DNA from: Heterocephalus glaber
Lineage: Eukaryota > Chordata > Mammalia > Rodentia > Bathyergidae
Assembly (NCBI RefSeq): GCF_000247695.1
Contig: NW_004624781.1
Coordinates: 7,618,163-7,682,162 of the forward strand
Length of the DNA stretch: 64,000 nucleotides
Direction of reading: 5' to 3'
In this document: one piece after another, positions 55,873-64,000 of the stretch
Position numbering within the stretch: position 1 is the first letter of the stretch
Layout of the letters: each line of letters opens with the position of its first letter
Notes under the pieces: model-generated
Database searches by the model: none
Seen by the model: only the letters and a program-made list of their open reading frames with translations
What the model was told of the DNA's origin: nothing
Translations under genes and position numbers: made by a program

Positions 55873-56241
55873 GGAGGACCTTTGGAAGGGTGGGAGAGGC
55901 AGGGCGAACACTCAATCCTTAACGCTATGCTCAGAAATGAGGCCATGTGTACATCGCCCTCCCTGGGCAGGATTCTGAGTCCACCCCGTTAGGTGGCAGT
56001 GGGGTGGGAGCTGATGAAGGACATGGACAAGACCAGCCACAGAAGAGTACTCGGCAGGTATGGGTGGCTCTTAACGTCTGGGGACACAGAGGAGGGGCCA
56101 GGCACGTGCTGAGAGTCCAGACTCATCAGACTGGAATCTGTTAACCTGCCACTCCTAGTTCTCATTGCCTCCTGTAAGATGGGGATGGCCATCCCTGTGT
56201 CACCAAACAGGCCAGGCTGAGGGGGTGGCTGTTCACTCCAG

Positions 56242-56539
56242 GATCCACGACATCTGCCACACCAGCACCCGGCTCAAGGAGGTGATTGTGAGAGACCTGC
56301 TGCCTTCCTCTGCCATGATCAGAGACTTGAACCAAGAGTTTGGCATCCCCATCTCGCAAGAGGACCTCACAGATGAAAAGCTGCTGGCCTTGCCGCCACA
56401 GCCCGCCCCCAACCTGGAAGCCTTCCAGAGCCAGGGCTCCACCCTGACCTCTGAGATCCTCTCCCACCAGGAGAAGTACCTGCAGTGGCGGGCCACCATG
56501 CTGCAGAGGAGCCGGCACCAGAAGGACAGCCTGGTCCAG
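56242..56539 (+). CDS. CFAP92: CFAP92 coding exon 9
   Basis: Acceptor GTTCACTCCAG; donor GGTCCAG|GTGGGC. The first G completes an Arg codon and the exon ends in phase 0. It encodes residues 732-831: IHDICHTSTRLKEVIVRDLL, PSSAMIRDLNQEFGIPISQE, then a Gln/Arg-rich helical stretch (SHQEKYLQWRATMLQRSRHQ). Confidence 0.94.
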
Positions 56540-56989
56540 GTGGGCATCCCTCCCTCCTGCCAAGAATAGATGGGCACCTGCCTCTGGCCTGGGGCCCAGG
56601 CTGGAAGGGCCAGGGATCGGGGCTGAGCATGCAGAAGTGTCCACTGTCGGTGCTGGCTGGCCTCATCTGCCCTTCCTACAGGTAAGAAGGAAGGTGCTTG
56701 GGCATGTAACTTGCCATGCCCCAGATTTCGTTTTAGAGAAGGAACTGTCACGTGTGTGTGCATGTGTCCCTGTAGGTACATGTATGACCTCCTGCCTGAG
56801 CTGCTAAGGGCATATGTGTCACAAGTTGTCCAAGCTACATAGGACAGAAATTAGCCTCCCTCACCCGCCATCTCCACTCCCTCCTCTAGTGTCCAGGTTT
56901 CTTGTTTTTATCTCCTTGCAGTTCTCCCCCACCCCCGGCTCCTAAAAATGTATAAACTGATTCATTTCTAGGTGCAACCTAATGAGTTG

Positions 56990-57180
56990 ACATTAAGCCA
57001 GACATGGTGCTGCAGGCCTGTAATCCTAGCTACTTGGGAGGCTGAAGCAAAGCAGGAAGACTGCAAGTTCCAGCCCAGCCTGGGCACTGTAGTGAGACCC
57101 TGTCTCAAAATACAATGAAAGAAAAGGGCTGGGGATATAGCTCAGAGCAAAGGCCCTCAGTTCAATTCCCACTCTCTCTC
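56990..57180 (+). mobile_element. B1+ID compound SINE
   Basis: TTAAGCCAGACATGGTGCTG to AGACCCTGTCTCAAAATAC, then GGGCTGGGGATATAGCTCAG to CAGTTCAATTCCCAC, followed by CT/CA simple repeat. Confidence 0.9.
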
Positions 57181-57284
57181 TCTGTCTCTCACACACACAC
57201 GTTCACGAGCAACAGCTTGTAATAACCATCTCATATGTATGTCCTTTATGAAGACCAAAGAAGCTATTTTTTTTCTTTATTGTC

Positions 57285-57660
57285 TAGGGTTTTCGTTTTT
57301 TCAGAACTCATTCTTGAATTTATTAATTTTGCATTTTCAGTTTTTCTGATTCATTTATTTCAGCTTTTATTTTTATATGTTTAACTTAACACTTTTCTCC
57401 TTTTTTAGCTTCTTGAGTTGACTCATTCATCTTTATTCTCTCTAGTTTAAGAAAACATGAACTTAAGGCTATGATCTCTCCTCTGTACATATTGTTGGTC
57501 ATATTCCACAAAGTGGTATATGCATTTTATGTTCTGGTTACTGTTCACCTTGAATCTTTTATAAATTACAAAACAGGATCTAAGTACACTCCCATTAAAT
57601 AGCACAGCAGCACTGAGTGCTGTCTTCTCTCTCCTGCCCTCTCAGTACACTTACATGCGA
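57285..57660 (-). mobile_element. L1 fragment, reverse
   Basis: Antisense ORF2-like text: 'GTTTAAGAAAACATGAACTT', 'ATATTCCACAAAGTGGTATA'. Confidence 0.55.
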
Positions 57661-57840
57661 CAAGGACAGGAATATCTTACTTTCACTCATGGGTTAATAC
57701 TTCTTCTCAGTGCTATTAAACAAGAAGTCTTACAGATTTTACATAATATGGGTGTATAGCATTCTGTTAGTACACACTTTAATAGCCTGTTATCTCCTAC
57801 AGTTTACTGAAATCACTTGGAAATGTCATTCCATAATTTT

Positions 57841-57935
57841 GTTTTGTTTTGTTTTGCTTTGGTACTGGGGATCGAACTTGGGTCCTTGCGCTTGCGCAGC
57901 AGACGGCGAAACCACTGAGCTAAATCTCCGGCCCT
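57841..57935 (-). mobile_element. ID-like SINE with 14-bp target-site duplication
   Basis: GTTTT-rich tail, GGTACTGGGGATCGAACTTG to GCTAAATCTCCGGCC. CATTCCATAATTTT at 57827-57840 and 57936-57949. Confidence 0.96.
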
Positions 57936-58289
57936 CATTCCATAATTTTAAATTATTTCTTTTATCTTACGAATTGCGTCTATGAAATAGCTTGACATTT
58001 CCTATTCATACTATGCATCTCATTGTGCTTTTCGTTTAAATTTTATGAGGACGAATGATGCTAGATCTCTTTTAATGTGCTTATTAGCAACTTAGACTTC
58101 TTTGGTGTAATGTTTCATTAACCCATTGTAAAGTAGGTTGTCCTATTTTCAAATTACATAGATTCTGGATACAAGTTCTTAATCAGAAGTGATTCATAAA
58201 TATTTTTCCTATTTGTGGCTTGGCTTTTAATGATGAAAGAAAATGTTTGAAGTGTAAACATTTCTTTTTTATGAATTTTATCATTTTTT

Positions 58290-58482
58290 TTCTTCTGGTG
58301 TCAGAGAGACCTTGGGATTGAACCCAGGGAGTAATGAGCTATATCCCCACCCCACCCCCTTTTTTAAAATGTTGAGATATGGTCTTTTTAAATTACCCAG
58401 GCTGAGCCTGAACTTGCAATCCTCCTGCCTCAGCCCTCAGAGTAGTTGGGATTATAGGTGGGTGTCACCAAGCCCAGCTTCC
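58290..58482 (-). mobile_element. B1+ID compound SINE, reverse
   Basis: CCTTGGGATTGAACCCAGGG, ATATCCCCACCCC, then a B1 half (CAATCCTCCTGCCTCAGCCC, TTATAGGTGGGTGTCACCAA). Confidence 0.8.
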
Positions 58483-58639
58483 CTGGTGTCTTTTAGACAC
58501 TGGTCCTGTCAGACCAAGGCTCCTCCTCCTCCTCACCTCACCTCACCTAGCCTTACTCTCCTTACTGCAAAGACAGCCACATTTGGGCTTAGGAGTGATT
58601 CCCAGTGTGCTTACCTGAGTCAGTATACCTTTTCCTCTA

Positions 58640-59385
58640 TAGTATTGTTTTAGTTTTTATCAACATGTATGAGTGGTGTATATTCATGGGATTCAGTGTG
58701 ATATTACAATACATGCATACCACATGGCACTAATCCACCCCCACCAGTAGCATTATTCTACATTTGACTTGTTTATACAGGAGAGAAACATGTAGTATCT
58801 GTCTGTGTCGGAGTTGTTTCACTTAATATCCTCTAGTTCCCTCCATTTTGTTGCAAATGAAGGATTTCATCCTCCCTCATGGCTAAACAGTAACTGTGGA
58901 TATATACACCATGCTTTCTTCACCTGCTCACTCTTGACGGGTACTCAGGCTGATTCTATACCTCAGCTTTTGTGAATAGAGCTGCAGCAGACTCAGGGAT
59001 GCAGGGATCTTAAGGGTATGTATCCAAATTGGGGTAGCTGGACCATTCAGCAGATCTAGTTTTAGTTTTTTGAGGACCTTCCATACTGCTCTTCATAATA
59101 GTTGTACTAAGTTGCATTCCTACCAGCAGTGTAGGAGTTCCTTTTTCTCCACATCTTTGCCAGATTGACTCATTTTGCAGTACTAGGGTTTGAACCCAGG
59201 GCCTTTGCACTGAGTTACATCCCCAGCCCTTTTTTTAAAAATCAGACCAGGTCTCACTAAATTACCCAGGCTGGTCTTAAACCTGTGATCCTCCTGCTTC
59301 AGCCTCCCATTGTTAACATTTTTTTATAATAGCCATTCTAACATGCCGAGAGATGTCTCATTGTAGCTTTCACATTTCCCTGATG
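58640..59385 (-). mobile_element. L1 3' region fragment, reverse, split by a SINE
   Basis: 'TATATACACCATGCTTTCTT', 'TTTTGTGAATAGAGCTGCAG', 'CATACTGCTCTTCATAATAG' and, after the SINE, 'GATGTCTCATTGTAGC'. Confidence 0.75.
59172..59312 (-). mobile_element. B1+ID compound SINE nested in L1
   Basis: AGTACTAGGGTTTGAACCCA to CATCCCCAGCCC, then AGACCAGGTCTCACTAAATT and GATCCTCCTGCTTCAGCCTC. Confidence 0.82.
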
Positions 59386-59389
59386 GGGG

Positions 59390-60185
59390 GGCGGGGGGTG
59401 TGTGTGTGTACGTTTGTTTGTTGGCCATTTGGATTTCTTGAGAAATATCTATTCTGATCATTTGCTTGTTTTAAAGTTGAGGTTCTGGGGGTTTTCATTT
59501 TTTAGAACATATTTATGACTGAACATTTCTCAGTGTGTTGGATGCCTTTGGTCAGTCTCCAGTGGTTGCTTTCGACAGCTTGGCCACCATGTTTTGAGGT
59601 TTCCTGAGCTCCTTACTCTACCATACTAGTTCTGCCTTCTTGCCCAGCTACAAATTTTGCTCATTTCTGTTTGCTACAGTTTCTTTGGCTCAGGTCTACT
59701 ATCCTTTGATTGACCGATTGATTTTTTTCATTCAGAAAGCTTCAGTGCGTAAACTCAGGGTGATTAGGGTCAGGGCCTTCATCCCATCCTTTCACTTGAA
59801 CAGCAGCTGGGCTATGCCAGGTTATGGATTCAAATCCCACCTACTAGGCTTTGCCCAGAACTCCATTGCTTTCTGGAACCAAGGGCCACAAATAGGTCTA
59901 ATTCTTCTATTTTAGCAAAAAATTTAGAATTCTGAATATTTTAGCACTGTCTCTTAATTGTTAGTGTTCCTCTCTAGGTGTCCAAGTAGGGGCTTTTTTT
60001 TCTTTCTTTCTTTTTTAGAGTGACGCTTTTCATTCCCATTTGGAATGAGTCTCTTATGTAGATACTGGAATTTAAACAATCTACCCCAATAATTTTCTTT
60101 TTTCCTCTTAATTTGACTTTTTTCTTCACAATTAAGTAGGCAGTTTGCCTACACTGAATGTGTTTGATATTATGTTAACAGTGTT
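59390..60185. other. CFAP92 intron 9, unclassified
   Basis: T-rich sequence with a possible old L1 component toward 60190-60560. No exon seen. Confidence 0.3.
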
Positions 60186-60561
60186 TCCAATGTGCAGTCT
60201 GACGTCACTCTGATAGTTCTTTTGTAGCCTAGTGTTTTTCTGTTTTGAGAATTTATCTTTGCTGTTGTTCTCTCACGTCTCACTGATAACAGTGTACCCA
60301 GGCGTGGAATTTCTATCATCTATTCTGATCCTCATTGTTTCTTCAAATCTTCCTATTCTCATTTTCCCCTTCCTCTGGGGACTTCTGTCATTTGGATGTT
60401 GCTGGCTCTCTCTCCATCCTCTATACCCAGGTTTTCTAATTCTCTTTGATCCATTGCTGCTTTCTGAAGTATATTACAGGCTGGTTGTTTTCAGTTCATT
60501 AGTCCATTCTGTAGCGTATCATTCCTGTATTATATTTCATTCATTTTTTATTTGCTTTTGT

Positions 60562-60757
60562 TTTTCCAGTACTGCAGATCGAGTTAGGGCCTTGTGCATG
60601 TGAGGCAGGCACTGTACCACTGCGCTACACTGCCAGAATTTTTTAATTAAGGCAGAGCCTCTCTGAGTTGCCCTGGTTGGCTTCCAACTTGCAATTCTCC
60701 TGCCTAAATTTCCCAAGTAGCAGGGATTACAGCCATGCACCACTGCCTAGCTCACTT
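60562..60757 (-). mobile_element. B1+ID compound SINE, reverse
   Basis: CCAGTACTGCAGATCGAGTT to CACTGCGCTACACTGCC, then AAGGCAGAGCCTCTCTGAGT, CAATTCTCCTGCCTAAATTT and AGCCATGCACCACTGCC. Confidence 0.85.
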
Positions 60758-61471
60758 GCATTCTTTTGAAATATTTATGTACCCAGTACTGTTTTAATCT
60801 TACTTCTGCTACATAGCTCTGTCTTTACTTACCTAAGATTGATCACATTATCTTAAATTCTTAGCACGCCTCTTCCAATAATGGGGCTTCAGAGGTTCAG
60901 TTCACGGTCTATTACACTGTATGTACTTCTCAGACATCCAGTTAGTCTGACACTCTGGCGACAAGTCCGGTTCCCCTGCCAATATCAGCCTTGGGCAGAG
61001 CATCGGGCACCCAGAGGAACTGTTACTGCTTGCTTTCCCTCCACCAGGCAACTATGTTGGTCAGAACCACACTTCTCCTAAAGTGTAAGGAAGAAATAGC
61101 AAGGAATCACGTGTCCTTGGGTTGTACCCATCAGCTGTAGGGTTTGAGAGCAGAGAATGTCAACCTCTGCCAATGGCAAGCCTGAGTAAATCAGACCACC
61201 CTTCCCACAAAGGACCCCTCAAAAGGCAGGACATTCCCATGTGGGCCGTGACGAGCTGTGTGACTTCTGCAGGCATGAGGGTGCTCAGTGGTCTGAGCTT
61301 TGTCCCTCATCCAGTGACTCCTGACTTGCCTTTGCCTCTGTCCCTGCTGCTCCAAGCTATGGGATCCTCTTGCCTGAAGTTTCTTCTCTCTCATAGGAAT
61401 CACATACTCAGCTTTCTCCTGACTGCTTGGTGGTCTTCCTCAAAGTCTTTCGGTTTAAGGTTACCATATTT
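60758..61471. other. CFAP92 intron 9, no feature seen
   Basis: No exon or clear repeat. The frame at 61122-61556 runs into a SINE and has no recognisable homology. Confidence 0.35.
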
Positions 61472-61622
61472 TTTGCTGGGGCTGAAACCCAGGGCCTTTA
61501 TACTGAGCTATAGCCCCAAAATGTCTTCTAAACTTTTTGAGACAGGGTTTCACTAAGTCACTAAGTTGCCCAGCTTGGCTTGAACTTGTGACCCTCCTGC
61601 CTCAGCCTCTCAGAGTAAGGTT
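61472..61622 (-). mobile_element. B1+ID compound SINE, reverse
   Basis: GCTGGGGCTGAAACCCAGGG, GAGCTATAGCCCC, then GAGACAGGGTTTCACTAAGT and GACCCTCCTGCCTCAGCCTC. Confidence 0.85.
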
Positions 61623-62034
61623 ACCATCTTGAGAAGAGAAGAATTTTGAAATCAAAAGATGCTTACTTTGCTGAAGGCAAGTAAGCAAACGAAGGGCAAG
61701 CACAGTAATCATTTGAAGCGACAACTCTTCCCCAGTCTCCCTCTCTCAAGTCTCGGCCACTTTCGTCTGTTGTGTTCTCCAGGGCTGGGGATGGCACCTA
61801 GGGCCTCGTGTACGCTTGCCAACCCCTCCTTTCCCAGAAGTCTCCCGTTTTCTCTTTGACTTTGTCTGCCAATCCCATCTCATTGCTATTTTCATCCATG
61901 GAAGTAGCCCTTAGCCCAGAGGCCAACGACTTTCAACATCCTCTCTCCCAAAGGAATGGTTCCTGCTCCCCTACTGGGCCTGTTGGGAGAGAGGTCACAG
62001 TCCGTGTGCACTCAGCACTAAAAGTTAACCACCG

Positions 62035-62128
62035 GAGCTGGGGATTTAGGTCAGTGGTGCCACTGCCTAGCTCGCAAGCTGGAGGTCCCGAGTTCCATCC
62101 CTGGTATCAAAAAAAAAAAAAAAAAGTA
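62035..62128 (+). mobile_element. ID-like SINE
   Basis: GAGCTGGGGATTTAGGTCAG to CCATCCCTGGTATC plus A-tail. Confidence 0.93.
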
Positions 62129-62154
62129 AACCCCGGCAAACCAAGGGCAAGGGC

Positions 62155-62312
62155 AAAACCCACACCTGTAATCTCAGCTAATTGGGAGGCTGAGGCAGGA
62201 GGGTTGACAGTCTGAGGCAAGCTTAGGTAATTTATCAAAACCCTATCTCAAAAAGGGGCTGAAGATGTAGCTCATTGGTAGCATGTCCCTGGTTGCCACC
62301 CCCAGTACCTCA
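62155..62312 (+). mobile_element. B1+ID compound SINE, 5'-truncated
   Basis: CCCACACCTGTAATCTCAGC to AAACCCTATCTCAAAA, then GGGGCTGAAGATGTAGCTCA to CACCCCCAGTACC. Confidence 0.88.
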
Positions 62313-62647
62313 CAGCCACGGTCAAGGATGGCAGTCCTTGCTGCTTTAGGCCAGATCCATCCACACCACTTCTGACCATCTGAGCCACACATTCTGGCTC
62401 ACTACTACAGCTGGGGGTGGCAGAACAGTAACTAGGTGATGTGTCTCAAGTTTCTGCTCCTCTGAGCTCCATCGTGGACAGGCTGGACTAGAGGGGCTTA
62501 TGTTGTAGTTCTAGGATGAGGCAGTGTCACAAGTGTCCAGGCTCAGTCAGTGTCTGTAGCACAGCCATGTATGAGGCTGTCGCGCTGCACAGGTGGCAGC
62601 AGTGGTGAGGACGCCAGGTGTGGGTCATGACTGGTGTCTTTCTTCAG

Positions 62648-62809
62648 AGAAACATCACAGAAGCCTATGAGGGCACCAAGAGGCCACCCAAGTCTGTAGT
62701 AAAGGTGCTAAGAATTTCTCCTGCCACCAAGCCTATCCACAACTACAGCATCCAGACCCTGAACTCCTCGGAGCTTGCCAAGAAGGAGCTGTATCGAGAG
62801 ATGGCCAAG
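62648..62809 (+). CDS. CFAP92: CFAP92 coding exon 10
   Basis: Acceptor GTGTCTTTCTTCAG; donor GCCAAG|GTAAGC. Exactly 54 codons (residues 832-885): RNITEAYEGTKRPPKSVVKV to SSELAKKELYREMAK. Phase 0 at both ends. Confidence 0.94.
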
Positions 62810-63292
62810 GTAAGCGACAGGCTAATGGCAACTGGCCAGTCGGAGAGGACTCTGGGGGTGGAGATGAAAGCCAGCCAGCCAGCTAAGGGGACTGGATAAG
62901 GGGTGGGTGCTGGGAGGAGAGTCCTATTCTACACTCGAGGGCCAGCCAGAGCCCCCGTCAGATCCTCAGAATCGCACAGCCGGAAACAGCAGGCGCCTTC
63001 GAGTGGGGCCTTGCTTGTTTCTGCTTGTGGAGGGCAGAGTCACGCAGAAGGAAAAGCCTGGGTTAGAGTTCAGCACCACCGTAAGTGGAAACTGCTTCAT
63101 GTGTCAAAGGGGACAATATCGTGCCCCTCACAGGACTGTCACACAGTTCCGGCCATCTGAATGCACCACGTATTCACCAGGAACTGTCACTGTGCCCCAT
63201 TCTGATCCTCCTTGGCATTCTGGCGGCCACTCAGGTCTATCCAAGGCTGCTCCCAGCTCTTCTCACCATCGCTGTCTGTCCCTTGTTTCCAG
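62810..63292. other. CFAP92 intron 10
   Basis: Short intron between two confident exons; nothing else recognised. Open frames here are continuations of exon reading. Confidence 0.5.
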
Positions 63293-63499
63293 GAGCCAAG
63301 GATGAGATTCACATACTCTCAGAATTACCTCTCGGCCATGGTGGAGCCTCAGAACTCTGAGGAAGAGGAGAAGAAAGCGCAGAAGAAATCCCGCCAGGCC
63401 TGGCTCACAGCCAGCGGGTTCCAAGTGACAGGTCTTCACAACAGCACCGAAAGCCACCACCAGGATTTCAGACGGCTACCCACTGAAGAGCTGAAGGAG
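63293..63499 (+). CDS. CFAP92: CFAP92 coding exon 11
   Basis: Acceptor CCCTTGTTTCCAG; 69 codons (residues 886-954), EPRMRFTYSQNYLSAMVEP through a Glu/Lys-rich stretch to TEELKE. The donor is GAG|GTCGGC, weak at +3 and +4, but the next exon joins in phase and the frame soon stops if read through. Confidence 0.92.
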
Positions 63500-63574
63500 G
63501 TCGGCAGGCAGGGCAGGGCTTGGGGCATTTCCACAGGGCCCTTTCCCCTCCTGACTTGTCTATTCCCAACCTAG

Positions 63575-63710
63575 GAGTGGATGGAGCGCGCGCTGTTTGC
63601 TAATGTGCTGAAGCCCACATTGGATAGAGAGAGGTGGAGCTGGGACAAGCGCCACCGGGACTTTGAGCTGTACAAGAAGCCCCCACCTATCCTAGAGCTG
63701 CCCCTGACAG
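63575..63710 (+). CDS. CFAP92: CFAP92 coding exon 12 (last in window)
   Basis: Acceptor TTCCCAACCTAG; donor CTGACAG|GTAGGG. It encodes residues 955-999 plus one base: [20 protein letters not shown], then [18 protein letters not shown]. The exon leaves one base, so the gene continues beyond the right edge. Confidence 0.92.
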
Positions 63711-64000
63711 GTAGGGTGAGACCTGTCCCAGTGGAGCCTCTGGCCCGCCTCCTGTCTTCTGCACCATCCATTTGGTTTTAGCTACAGGTTCAGACTTTCA
63801 AGGCTCAGTGATCAGGATTCAGGGCAAGTCCAGTGTACAGACTGTATTCTAGTCCTGTGTACCATGCTAGCTGTCTGGTTCTGGGCAAATCCTTTCCCTG
63901 CTATAGGCCTGGCTCCTCGGCTATAAAATGGGGGAGTGGGAGGGAGGGCTCAGGTTTCCGAGCTTCCCGATCAAGGAGGAATAGGGAGGGAGGTGGGAAG
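63711..64000. other. CFAP92 intron 12 (partial) with a MIR patch
   Basis: 'CTGGTTCTGGGCAAATCC' with 'GCTATAAAATGGGGGAG' (63880-63935) is MIR-like. The window ends in the intron. Confidence 0.5.

Overview
This is a 64 kb piece of mammalian nuclear DNA. Genes are split into short exons with consensus splice sites, there is no operon structure, and most of the length is interspersed repeat. The lineage is almost certainly a rodent. B1/7SL-type SINEs and tRNA-derived ID-like SINEs occur dozens of times, often fused head to tail. The young ID subtype (body resembling 'GGGATTTAGCTCAGTGGTT', ending GATCCCCAGTACC plus an A-tail) does not look murid to me. I suspect a hystricognath (guinea-pig or mole-rat type), but cannot prove it from sequence alone.

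Two protein-coding genes are present, head to head. EFCC1 (EF-hand and coiled-coil domain containing 1) is on the minus strand. Coding exon 1 (5885-6583) and exon 2 (4000-4262) are visible; the rest runs off the left edge. CFAP92 (formerly KIAA1257, a putative cilia and flagella associated protein) is on the plus strand. I could follow twelve phase-compatible coding exons from the ATG at 15278 to 63710, encoding about 999 residues, and the gene continues past the right edge. The same divergent pair lies on human 3q21.3, which supports both calls. The presumed CFAP92 promoter (about 14495-14651) has a GC box, an RFX X-box-like element and a perfect NRF1 site, as expected for a ciliary gene.

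Layout: 1-3999 is EFCC1 intron; 4000-7170 holds EFCC1 exons 2 and 1 and its CpG-rich 5' end; 7202-7541 is a near-perfect 166-bp tandem duplication carrying GT arrays; 7542-14490 is intergenic and repeat rich; 14495-15524 is the CFAP92 promoter and first coding exon; 15525-64000 is CFAP92 exons separated by long repeat-filled introns. Two processed pseudogenes sit in these introns in the sense orientation: a PUM3 retrocopy (36818-38868) and an HNRNPA3 retrocopy (about 48645-50095). Both are broken, and each is interrupted by a younger SINE with target-site duplications. A Tigger-type DNA transposon relic (19713-20809), several L1 fragments, MaLR-type LTRs, L2/MIR fossils and microsatellites fill the rest.

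The most notable points are a GC-AG intron in CFAP92 whose 5' splice site runs straight into a 36-nt G-rich tract, the X-box/NRF1 promoter, a B1+ID compound SINE that inserted as one unit, and the duplicated GT-array block upstream of EFCC1. I saw no evidence of a previously undescribed biological system.
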